A DNA stretch of 64,000 nucleotides, from the NCBI GenBank assembly GCA_015227615.1, contig JAALGZ010000007.1, positions 1,054,001-1,118,000 of the forward strand, read 5' to 3'. The DNA is from Labyrinthula sp. Ha. Its lineage: Eukaryota > Sar > Bigyra > Labyrinthulida > Labyrinthulaceae. Of the stretch, positions 13,215 to 22,800 are shown one piece after another. Made by a program: the position numbers and the translations under genes. The notes beneath the pieces were generated by a model. The model ran no database searches and was not told the DNA's origin. It was given only the letters and a program-made list of their open reading frames with translations. Positions within the stretch are counted from its first letter, which is position 1; the number at the start of each line of letters is the position of its first letter.

Positions 13215-15824
13215 ATGGCTTCAAATTTCGATGGCAATGATTCAGACTCGAATTCTTCAGTATCCTCAACTGAATCTATTCAGTTGCCAACATATGGTGA
13301 GATATTCAATGTTGATAATGCAAGTTTATCTTCTGGTGAAGATCTTGAACAAAGTGCTGAGAAGGATTATCAAGCCTTGCCGGAATTGGATGAGTATGAG
13401 AGTAGAGATTTAGTTGATGAGGAGCCTTCTTTGAAACTAACTCATGAGAACCGTGTAGAGGCGGAAAAGTACATGAACGAAAGAGACGAACGAGAACTTC
13501 AACGTGACAGCAAACGGTTGCTGCCTAAGGGTTTATTCGGTGAAGCAGACGACATGACTGAGTTTTCTGAGATGAAGCAGCCCGAAATTTCCTTAGAAGA
13601 CGAGTACGCAGACCAGTATGCTGAAAACATGACTGACCTTCACTTAAGTCAACTAAAGAGGGAATATTTAAGAGGTTGGTTTAATGAGCCGAAGAACTCT
13701 GAGAAAGTTTTACTGAGTTTGAAAGGGTATATCATCCAGGAACATTATAATTCTCTTGTGAATATATGCGCAACAAACTCCCACAGTTTATTTATTGGAT
13801 ATGAACATTTGAAGTTGCATGCTCCATATATCTCTGTTATGCTGTCTGAAGTGCCTATTCAAATAATAGATTTGATGAACCAAGCTGTTAATACAGTAAT
13901 GAGCGAGAAGTTTCCTAACTATGATGAGATAGGTGGGGTTTCTGTAAGGATTGCCAACTGGCCAGTGATTGACCACCTTAGAGGTTTGAGAGCGTCTGAT
14001 CAGTTTCAGTTTGTCTTGGTGCCAGGGATTGTCGTTCGAAGAACTTCAGTATTAGCTAAGCTTGTATCATTGGCTTTTCAGTGCTCGGTGAGGAAATGTA
14101 GGGCATACTTCGTCAATCATGTTCGCGATCGAAAAAAGAAAGAAGTTCAAAGACCAACTGCAAATTGCCCTAGATGTGGACAGAAAGCACGGAATATAGA
14201 GTCTAAAAACAAGTTCATTAATTTCCAAAAAATAACAATTCAAGAGCCTCCAGGGGAGGTTCCGCCAGGAAGGATTCCCCGAAGCAAGGATGTTGTTGTG
14301 TCTGGTGATCTTGTAGATAAAGCCAGGCCTGGAGATTTTGTTCATGTTACGGGCGTGTTACAGCCCATAACTCAAAGAAACAATGTGAAAAGCACAGGTA
14401 CTAAAATTTCGAGTATTTTTCATCATGGAAATATATACAAGACTCATATCATTGGCAATAATGTAGAAACACTTAAGAGCAACGAGCATTTAAAAGAGTT
14501 GACAGATGAGGAGATCACCATGTTGAAAAAGTTGGCGCGCTCGGGAGAACTTTTTCATCGTGTCATAGAGTCAATAGCTCCCAATGTCTATGGACGGCGC
14601 TCGTCTAAAGTGGCTCTAGCTTTAGCCCTGTTCGGCGGGCAAGAAAAGATTAGTGACCGGAATCGCCATCGAGTCAGAGGAGATATTCATGTTCTTATCC
14701 TTGGAGACAGTGGTACAGCAAAGAGTCAGCTTCTTAAGTTTGCAGAAAAAATGGCTCCAAGATCAGTTTATTCCACTGGGAAAGGGGCTAGTGCCGTTGG
14801 TCTAACCGCGGCTGTCAACCGAGATCCGATTAGTAGGGAGTGGGTTCTTGAGGGTGGTGCACTAGTCCTTGCAGATAAAGGCGTCTGTATCATTGATGAG
14901 TTTGATAAGATGTCAGATCAGGATAGGGTTAGTATCCATGAAGCGATGGAGCAACAAAGCATTTCAATAAGCAAAGCTGGTATCGTAAGTACGCTGCAGG
15001 CAAGGTGCTCCGTAATCGCAGCCGCTAATCCGATTAAAGGAAGTTATAACCCAAAAATAGATCTTGCTCGAAATGTTTCTCTCACAGATCCAATTATACA
15101 GAGGTTTGATCTCATTTGCGTTGTTCGGGACATTCAAGAGGATGAGGTAGATATGGCCATGGCACGATTTGTTTTTAATAATCATAAAAACTCTGGATTA
15201 GAGAACACCGAGCAAGACATAGATAAGAAACAAATAAAATTGTTTAATCTGGATTTCCTGCGTAGATATTTGGCTTTTGCGAAGAAGATAAATGTAAGGA
15301 TGGGGTCAGTGGACGCAAAGAAAATTTCTGAAGTGTACTCAGAGCTTCGGCAACAAAGCGCTAAATTTGGTGGTATACCAATAGCTATTCGCCACTTGGA
15401 GAGTTTTGTACGCGTTTCACAAGCATTAGCCAGGTTAAATTTGAGAAGTGAGGTGTCTCAGGCTGATGTCGATCAAGCCATCAACATTGTAGTTTCTCGA
15501 TTCATTGACGCTCAGAGGTTAGGGGTGCAAGAAAAGATGCGACAAGCCTTTTCGGTGCATTTAGGTTTCAAGGATGAAAATACTCCATTACTGCTGTACT
15601 GTCTAGACGACATGGAGAGGGATGTTGGGGAAATACAAGTCAAAGAATTTGAAAGAAAGGCTCATCAACTCGGAATAACACTTTATAGTCTTAAAGGTTT
15701 TTATGGAAAAAGCGGGTTTTCCAAGAAGTGGAAGTTTTTGACACGAGATTCAACAAAACTCATTGTACGAAATGATGACGATGAAATAGAAAACATGGCA
15801 CATACCAATTCTATCGTGTATTAA
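13215..15824 (+). CDS. MCM2: DNA replication licensing factor MCM2
   Basis: Subunit 2 of the MCM2-7 helicase, which is loaded at origins and unwinds DNA in the nucleus. Intronless, 869 residues. The first 140 residues are acidic and Ser-rich, as in MCM2. A C4 zinc finger (C290, C295, C318, C321) is followed by the MCM2-like hairpin signature PGEVPPGRIPRSKD. The AAA+ core has Walker A GDSGTAKS (497-504), Walker B with DEFD (561-564), and an arginine finger in PIIQRFDLICVVRD (R630), where most MCMs have SRFD. A C-terminal winged-helix region follows. The length agrees with MCM2 (about 870-900). The last 14 nt overlap the 3' end of the MYND gene on the other strand. Confidence 0.96.
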   Translation: MASNFDGNDSDSNSSVSSTESIQLPTYGEIFNVDNASLSSGEDLEQSAEKDYQALPELDEYESRDLVDEEPSLKLTHENRVEAEKYMNERDERELQRDSKRLLPKGLFGEADDMTEFSEMKQPEISLEDEYADQYAENMTDLHLSQLKREYLRGWFNEPKNSEKVLLSLKGYIIQEHYNSLVNICATNSHSLFIGYEHLKLHAPYISVMLSEVPIQIIDLMNQAVNTVMSEKFPNYDEIGGVSVRIANWPVIDHLRGLRASDQFQFVLVPGIVVRRTSVLAKLVSLAFQCSVRKCRAYFVNHVRDRKKKEVQRPTANCPRCGQKARNIESKNKFINFQKITIQEPPGEVPPGRIPRSKDVVVSGDLVDKARPGDFVHVTGVLQPITQRNNVKSTGTKISSIFHHGNIYKTHIIGNNVETLKSNEHLKELTDEEITMLKKLARSGELFHRVIESIAPNVYGRRSSKVALALALFGGQEKISDRNRHRVRGDIHVLILGDSGTAKSQLLKFAEKMAPRSVYSTGKGASAVGLTAAVNRDPISREWVLEGGALVLADKGVCIIDEFDKMSDQDRVSIHEAMEQQSISISKAGIVSTLQARCSVIAAANPIKGSYNPKIDLARNVSLTDPIIQRFDLICVVRDIQEDEVDMAMARFVFNNHKNSGLENTEQDIDKKQIKLFNLDFLRRYLAFAKKINVRMGSVDAKKISEVYSELRQQSAKFGGIPIAIRHLESFVRVSQALARLNLRSEVSQADVDQAINIVVSRFIDAQRLGVQEKMRQAFSVHLGFKDENTPLLLYCLDDMERDVGEIQVKEFERKAHQLGITLYSLKGFYGKSGFSKKWKFLTRDSTKLIVRNDDDEIENMAHTNSIVY

Positions 15825-16365
15825 GCTGTAATTTAAAAACTAGAGGAAGATTGAGGTTTACATCTTTCATTTTGTGTTTCCAGAACACGTTTGAACTATG
15901 TAAGTACTTGGCATTGCATAGGTACGACCCTAATCGCTTGTTTTTTTTTATCATAGATTCTATGCAAGAAGCAACTCCTGGCAAAAGAAACGTGTGCAAC
16001 TTATTTCTCTTGAATGAAATTGAATTTCCATGTGCCGATGACACCTGCATACCATTTGGATACGCACACTCAAAAGATACGAAGATATCATTACGATCTC
16101 CCAGTTTCTCTGATGATGAAACCTCTTTTGTTTCTGGCAGCAGAAAAAACCTTAACTGTTCTTCGTTGAATTTTGTACGGATGAGGTTGCAGATTTTACG
16201 GTGCTTTTTCGATTCTAGTTGCATGTGATCCGTAGAGCAGTACCAGATACTTTTACATTCAATGCAGATTATTAGACCTTCAGCCTTACATAGTGGACAA
16301 AGCGTGTCCATACACTTAGTTTCACAGAAGTTTCTGCTCCTTCGACCTTTTGCTAAGTTAACCAA
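15811..16365 (-). CDS. small MYND-type zinc finger protein
   Basis: 184 residues if read straight through. Near the N-terminus lies a clear MYND finger, a protein-interaction zinc module: CPLC, then CIEC, then WYCSTDH, then HRKIC, giving the C-C-C-C, C-x3-H, H-x3-C spacing of the family. The remaining 130 or so residues match nothing I know. The segment at 15896-15925 (minus strand, GTACC to CATAG) looks exactly like the tiny introns of this genome: 30 nt and stop-free. The spliced product would be 174 residues. An alternative start is Met18 (MDTLCPLC). The start is 31 bp from the divergent syntaxin gene, and the stop codon lies inside the MCM2 coding region. The partner and pathway are unknown. 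Confidence 0.75.
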   Translation of the reverse strand: MVNLAKGRRSRNFCETKCMDTLCPLCKAEGLIICIECKSIWYCSTDHMQLESKKHRKICNLIRTKFNEEQLRFFLLPETKEVSSSEKLGDRNDIFVSFECAYPNGMQVSSAHGNSISFKRNKLHTFLLPGVASCIESMIKKNKRLGSYLCNAKYLHSSNVFWKHKMKDVNLNLPLVFKLQLNTR

Positions 16366-16396
16366 TGTCGATGGTGCATTACTCCATAATACTGGA

Positions 16397-17182
16397 ATGA
16401 ACCAAACTAATAAATTTGTTAAGGAATGCGAACAGTTACGAACTCCAGGGAACGTGAACTCGAAATTGAGACAGATTCATAGTGATGCGAAATACAAAGT
16501 AGAAACAAATAGTTTCATAAAGCTCCTGAATCTTTCTTCGGTTATTTTCAAGAATCAGAAGACAGTTCTGTCGAAGAATGGCTTTGAAATTGAAGAAGAT
16601 GAAGTGGACCGAATAAGCTCCCAAATAGATAACCTTCAGGATGTTTCGTCCAGACTTGACGGTTCTAATTCTGTTAATCAAACTTGGAAAACCATTAAAT
16701 CAGAGATCTTGGCCCTAATATTCTCATTGCAGCAAGATATCTCAAATGTTTTGAATTTAGTAATGCTACACAAGATAAATTCCAAAGCTCTTGGTGAAAC
16801 AAATGATGGCAACGATGATCTTAGCTTTATTCAGGAGGAAATTCTGAGCTCATCATCTCTTAGAATAACGGAGGAATTCAGTGAAGAGGTGCACCTTGAA
16901 AATAGTTTCCTGAAAGAAAAGTATGATACTCGACTTGAGCAAGCTGAGAAATTAGAGGTGCAGTTACGAAATGTAAGTCAAATGGTTACACTTTTCAACA
17001 CACAGCTGGCTGAGCAACAAGATATGGTATATTCTGTAACGGAAAACACTACAAACTCAGCAAAGAATATGGAAGCTGGGAACGCAGAGCTTATTAAAAT
17101 AAAAAAAAGAGCTACAAACGATCTTAAGATGTTTATAGCGTATTTCCTTGCATCTTGTTTTATTCTTGCGTATGATTCTTAA
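16397..17182 (+). CDS. syntaxin-18-like Qa-SNARE (ER t-SNARE, Ufe1-like)
   Basis: A 261-residue tail-anchored SNARE. The C-terminus has a heptad-repeat SNARE helix (about residues 175-240, including LRNVSQMVTLFNTQLAEQ), then a membrane anchor (MFIAYFLASCFILAY, about 244-258) and only a few luminal residues. The N-terminal part (KFVKECEQLR onward) is helical. The general layout and the helix next to the anchor resemble syntaxin 18, which serves retrograde Golgi-to-ER fusion. I chose ATG 16397: the same frame is open back to 16262, but those extra 45 codons are antisense to the MYND coding region and do not look like SNARE sequence. Convergent with Rpn3. Confidence 0.8.
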   Translation: MNQTNKFVKECEQLRTPGNVNSKLRQIHSDAKYKVETNSFIKLLNLSSVIFKNQKTVLSKNGFEIEEDEVDRISSQIDNLQDVSSRLDGSNSVNQTWKTIKSEILALIFSLQQDISNVLNLVMLHKINSKALGETNDGNDDLSFIQEEILSSSSLRITEEFSEEVHLENSFLKEKYDTRLEQAEKLEVQLRNVSQMVTLFNTQLAEQQDMVYSVTENTTNSAKNMEAGNAELIKIKKRATNDLKMFIAYFLASCFILAYDS

Positions 17183-17299
17183 GTCATACCTTGAAGTGTG
17201 TTTACTGTGAAGCAACTATCCAGAATATTGCATCGACAACAAGTTAGACCCGGAGGAAGGTAAAATATTTAAAAAATTGCGTTAAGGCGTAATATGGCG

Positions 17300-18889
17300 T
17301 TACATCACAGCCAAATTCTCAAACTCTTCACCCCATATGCCTTCAGTATCTTTTTCTTTCTCTTTTTGCTCTGCTGGATATTTGTGAGCCTTCATTGCCT
17401 GCATATAAACATTTGAACAAAAATCAGCTCTCTTGGAAAATTCTTCTTTAGGTTGAAGGCTTTTTGAGTACATGTCTAATTTTTCCTGACTTATTAACTC
17501 ACCTCCAGAGATCACAGCATTCGTGAGAATGCCATCCCTGATCGCCTTTGCACAAATCATTTCTACATTCTCTACCCCAAGTTTGTTCTCCAATTCCTTA
17601 AAACTTATTCTTGAGTAACTTAAATTGATTCTGCGCAACCCTCGACGAATAACTGCTCCTCTCAATCGTCCAACCAAGTTCCCCAGGCCATCAGCCTCAA
17701 ACTTAACATTATGCTGAGCCATTAGTTGTTCAAAATCTTTTACAGAACCAGTTCGCACAACTCGAACCAGAGAGAAATAGGGTAGGAATGATGTTGTACG
17801 AGTGAATTTGAGGTTCTTATACATTTGTTTCTCGGGAATATCTCCGATGAGGAGCTTGGTAACAATTGAAAGTTTATGCACTGCCATAAGAAAACCCATG
17901 CCAGTGCTTGTCGTGGTAGGTGTCTTTCTTATCGCCATAGTGCTTAGTTGGTCACTTTTCTAAGATAACCAGAAAACAAAAAAAGTACTGAATATTCTGA
18001 CTCAATGGCGCAAATTCGCGCTTTGTAATACATATATCTCACTAACTGAGCATTCGTAATGTTACTGCTTCCAACTTCCATGGGACTCTTAGCATTCTCA
18101 TCAAAAGCCTTTGCCTGGCCATAGTTTCCGCTGTTTATATGATACGCTAAAATTAGGTTTGTTAAAGTTGCTTGAGAGTTAAAATAGAAACGAAGACAAG
18201 AAGTTCTATAACCTTTTAGCGCAGAATTTATAAAGTCATTCCATTCTAGTGACCCGGAGCTTGCTAAGAATTAAAACATATAAACAAATACAGTCCAGAT
18301 CCAAGCTTAAAGAAAATAGTTGATACGTCTTTGCGTAAAAATTATCTAAAGTTTGCCTATTGAAGTCATTTAACTTCGTCAGAAGATTTTTGCAAGTTTT
18401 CCTTGCGCTTGGAAAATCTCCAGCTTCAATTAATTTTGAGACTATAAATAACCAAAAATAAGACTCGGTTTCCAGTAACAAATTTTCTGAGTTAGAAAAG
18501 CTAATTGTTTCCACCTGCTTTTCTTGTTCAACAGATTTCTGAACCGAAACAGTGAGAAGCGGGTCTAGTGTTTCGAAGATTGCATTCTTTACATCCTGTG
18601 CATTTTGGGAACTAAGGCTCTTAAAATACTTAGAAACCAATGATTGAAACGATAGAAGATTTAGATGGCGTCTAATTGGAGTATTTCTAGTAAACACACG
18701 TCGAATCAGAACAGGATCATCCAGCGTAACTGCCCTTGTAATTAAAGATATGTTCTCCGTGAACAACTAAAGAGTTTAAATAGAAAAACGAATTACATTC
18801 GGAATATTAATCGCAACTTTCTGTGCATTCTCGGAATCAGTTTCTTCTTTCTTCTCTTCGACATCCATTTTATCGGTTTCCTTTGCCAT
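17300..18889 (-). CDS. RPN3: 26S proteasome regulatory lid subunit Rpn3 (PSMD3)
   Basis: Non-ATPase subunit of the proteasome lid with TPR-like helices and a PCI domain. Four exons on the minus strand: 18889-18797, 18766-18292, 18263-17989 and 17959-17300. The introns are 30, 28 and 29 nt. They encode 500 residues (yeast Rpn3 523, human 534). Family matches include the stretch with RTSCLRFYFNSQATLTNLIL, RYMYYKARICAIESEYS and, in the PCI domain, VRTGSVKDFEQL, GRLRGAVIRRGLRRI, YSRISFKELENKLG and AKAIRDGILTNAVISGG. The N-terminus is short and charged (MAKETDKMDVEEKKEE), as in homologues. Splicing at each GT-AG restores the frame and the family alignment. Confidence 0.94.
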
Positions 18890-19059
18890 ATTAGATCTTA
18901 ACCTGGAATTAATTTTTCTTTCTTTACTTAGACTATTAATGCGAATAGATGCTATTTTGGGCAAAATATTGATATGCAACCAATTTTCCTAGCGCTACAG
19001 CAAAGCAAGAGCTCGTTAGTGTAGAGGTTTACTAATAAGATAATTAACCGCTTGCTCAT
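18890..19059. promoter_or_regulatory. divergent intergenic region, Rpn3 / OvoA-type methyltransferase
   Basis: 170 bp between two divergent ATG codons; promoters of both genes must lie here. It is AT-rich, with a CCAAT box at about 18980-18984. No copy of the TGGGCC-NNN-TGGCC motif. The role is inferred from position. Confidence 0.35.
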
Positions 19060-19897
19060 ATGGAGAAGAGCAAAGAAGATCTCAAACCCGGTAAAATGAA
19101 TAAAACGGGCAATAAGGTACCTCTAGGTTTCTTTTATTTTGTAGTATGAAACGGATGAACTAATGGCACAATATCTTGCCCTTCACTTTGGTCAGAAAGG
19201 AGAGTCACTTGATTCTGTTGTAAGAAACCATCCTGATAGAGATAACTTAAATTCTTCTTTGAATTTTCCAGTAAGAGTTGCGAATATTCTGTGTTCACTT
19301 CTCTCCGAGAAAAAACAAAATCAAAGAGTTCTAGATGTTGGATGTGCTGTTGGGGGCTCTTCTTTCCAGCTGGCTTCTCATGAAAACATTGGTTTAGTGG
19401 TCGCTTTTGACTATTCATCTTCATTCATTGACTGCTCAAACAGAATTCTTAAGGGGGAAGAAATATCCTATAGAGTTCCAGTTTTAGGTAGTCAATTTAG
19501 TTCGGTGTTAAAGACGCCGAAGTTTAAAGAGGATGTGACCAAGAAAATCACCTTCCTCACATATGATGCTACGAATCTAAGTCGACTCAATAAAGGAAAA
19601 TTTGATGGTGTTCTTTTGGCTAACTTGCTCTGCAGATTACCCCAACCCTTAAAAATGCTCGAAGCACTTAATGACGTGGTAACCGAAGGTGGTGTAGTCC
19701 TATTTGTATCCCCTTTCTCTTGGCTAGAGGAATTTACACCAAGAGAAAAGTGGATTACACCTGATGAGTTAAAAAACTTTATGGAATCTTCTGGTTTCTC
19801 GAAAGTTCTCGAGCAGGATGTACCACTTATAATAAGGGAGCACGAAAGAAAATATCAATATATTATATCGCAAGGGTTGGCTTTCCGAAAAGCATAA
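19060..19897 (+). CDS. stand-alone OvoA C-terminal-type methyltransferase (putative mercaptohistidine N1-methyltransferase)
   Basis: A SAM-dependent methyltransferase matching the C-terminal domain of the ovothiol enzyme OvoA. Exons 19060-19116 and 19145-19897 with a 28-nt intron; 269 residues. The splice joins a 19-residue leader to YETDELMAQYLALHFG, the usual start of that domain. Further family marks are FPVRVANIL, SAM motif VLDVGCAVGGSSF (82-94), FDYSSSFI, ANLLCRLPQP, SPFSWLEEFTPREKW and IREHERKYQYIISQ. The 5-histidylcysteine sulfoxide synthase domain that precedes it in bifunctional OvoA is absent, and 170 bp upstream lies the divergent Rpn3 gene, so it is not a truncated fusion. The likely substrate is 5-mercaptohistidine or a related thiol histidine; this is by family only. 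Confidence 0.85.
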
Positions 19898-22800
19898 CAA
19901 GGTAAATCTGAGCTCAACCTGGTTATATAGAAGTGTACAGTTTGTGCTATTTCTTTTGAAAGCGTTTTAGCTGATATGTCCCACATGTGTCATGTTTTGC
20001 AGATTTGTGTTGCGTAGACTGAAGAATCTTGTTTTTCAATACTATCTGAGGTCAAACTTGAAGGACTTAGCTTTGTCTCTCATGAGTTTAGAAGTCTCTT
20101 CTTTCATCCATTTCTTTCAATTCCGCTCTATTTGCTTAGCTCAAAAGGGGTGCTCTGGCAGACCATACAAATGCCTAATGAAGAGTGTTTTTTTTCTTTC
20201 TTGTGATTTAGGTAGCTCGTTTTGAGATTAAAAGCAAGTTAATAAGCTCAAAGTATGCGTACATTTCCTAATTAGGAGCTTTACATCAGGTATTATCAGG
20301 AAATGTAGGTTCATGAAGAACAAAACACTTATTGACTTTAAAAAAATCTGGGCGTTGAAACAGTTCCCGATGAATTTCTCTTTGAACTATTGGTCTGAGG
20401 AAATAGGTAAGATAGCTGAATATCCTTTGATCTTCTCGGTAAAACGAGTAATAAGACATACTCTCAGTAGGGAGCAAGAAGGAGAAATGGAAAAGAGGAA
20501 AAAGTGAACCGGAATAGTGGGTTTCCTAAGAAAAGTATGTATCTCAAGGCTTTTAGGTAGAATAGATTAAGAAATATGAAGCTTAAAAGAAATATTATTC
20601 TTAACTGGAAAAGCAGTATTCAGAAGTGAGAAGTTAAAGGCATTAACGTTCAATCCATAGTGAGTCAAAATACTCCAAGAAAACCCGAGGAAAGATAACC
20701 TTGCACCAGCTTAAGAAATGAACATGTTGTTAACCCAAGGTTAATGTAGATTTACTCCTAAGGAGTAGGTGGTATCTGTATATATGTGTATATATATGTT
20801 TATGGTTCATAAACAATAGGAGCTTAGATGTTTCTTAAGATCTGATCAAAGCTCTTTGGAAAAAAAAAGACACCGGTACACGTGCTGATGAATAATAGAA
20901 GCTCAAGTACAACTAAATGAAAGCCTGTTTCGCAAAGGTAACGCTTTGTAGATGGAGACACCCAACAAATATATTTCTTAAGTAGTTTTTATTGTTTTCA
21001 ACGTCCAGGAAGTAGGCATGTCCAAATTCTAACATAATCCTATTCCATCAACACTAGCTTATAGTCTCAGCTATCCAACCTAGCATACTCAATATACTAC
21101 GAAAAAATATAGTACATTCTCTACATTATGGTGATTTAATTTATTGCTCAACATCCATATGATGTTCTTTTAAGGCCAAATGGTCAAGGCATAAGCAACA
21201 GTATTTCTATCTTCACATGAATAAGTTTCATTTTCATGGTTCCAAGATCTTGCTTATCAAACTGTAATCTTGTATCTAAATATCTGTTCATTCTATGGCA
21301 CTCTGGTTCATTACCATACACGCATCAGGTTCAGTGCACATAAGAGCACCTGCTCAAAACATCTATCCTAGTAAGGAAACAATAATGTGGCTTCCCTTGT
21401 ACTTACCGAGAGCACAACTAGTCCAGTTCTACTCAACTTGTATTCAATCATCTACAATAAGTGACTCAAGTTTTGACATATATGTAATAATCTCTACGCT
21501 TGGTGCGGTACTACAGCCAACGATAAACAGGTGATAGCCCGAGTCTACAACGAAATGAATTTTCTCTATAAATTCCCCTTATCCTTCGCAATCTTAGCAC
21601 CAACATATTTTAAATCTGAACTTTTTTGTTTGATGGACATATCTAAATACCCTTAGAGCTTGTTGAAGAAACCTACAAGCTAGGCAGAGATATGTCGGGC
21701 TAACAAACAAATTGTATTACACTTTAGGGTGTCAGTGAAGGGTAGTATAATTAAAAATAGCAACTATTTGTGCGTATATCTTAATGATGTAAAACTTTCT
21801 TGACGAGTTTTGGTAAAAATAATTTTCGAATGGTGTAGCATGTTTTTTCTTGAAAGATTCTATTTGATAACGAAAAAGCCGCTAATAAATATGTTGAGCT
21901 ATAGATGAAACACAGTGCTTTTCACCAGATGAGAACCTTAAGCCTGTTTACGTATTAATGACTTGACCGTTCTCATTGAAGATTCTTTTCCATAAACTTT
22001 CAAAAAATATTTTTTATATATGAAAGTACAGCTTAAGATACTTTTGGAATGGGGATTCCATGAATACCACTTAAGCTGATTACATAGTTTAATTTCTGTA
22101 AAATGTGTTGTTTGCTCTTAGTCACTAGAACCACAATATTTAGTAACTGCGTTGAAATTTTAATTAAGGGCTCCAAGAACAGGTAAACTTACAATAATTT
22201 TCTATCAATGAGAACATCTTTGTTATTTCTAACAGGGAAAATGGCTCCGGATTCAACAAGTGCCCTTAATCAGTTGTTTTAGATTTATAGAGAAAATTAT
22301 TTTGAAGTTTAATCTTGATAAAAGATGTAAGTCTTTTCGGAAAGTCATTACATTAGAAATATTTGCGAAAGATCTGCAATCGCAGTTTCCTTCAATTAGA
22401 AATTTGATGCTTAGTGAAATCATCCAAGAAAGCAGTATAATAGCGTGTACAATCCCAAAGTGACAAATCAGGAGATTATACTTCTTAAAACCATATATGC
22501 AAAATCAACTTCTAGTTGTTGTATGTTAATATATTCTACTCCTTATATACCGCAAAGTATACTATGTTTATTATATTCTTAACATATTTTTTATCAAGCG
22601 TTCATTTCATTACTGATGACTCTCATACAACCAGTTCTGTATTAAAAGGGTCGCATCATAAAACCATCTTTTCTTCAAATTATTATATATATATGCCGTT
22701 TTATGGAGATTGGAATAGACACAAGGTTTTTTCTCTGGAATATTGCAAACGGGTATGAAACATGGATTCTTCAATAAGATCTCGGTGTTTTTTTTCAGAA

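Noticed and set aside
15851-16228. 125-codon plus-strand frame downstream of MCM2
   Set aside because: It is antisense to the MYND gene, which shows the zinc-finger cysteine pattern; the plus frame has no motif.
16262-16396. Longer syntaxin reading frame starting at 16262
   Set aside because: These 45 codons are antisense to the MYND zinc-finger coding sequence, which is clearly real, and do not resemble a SNARE N-terminus. ATG 16397 is the better start.
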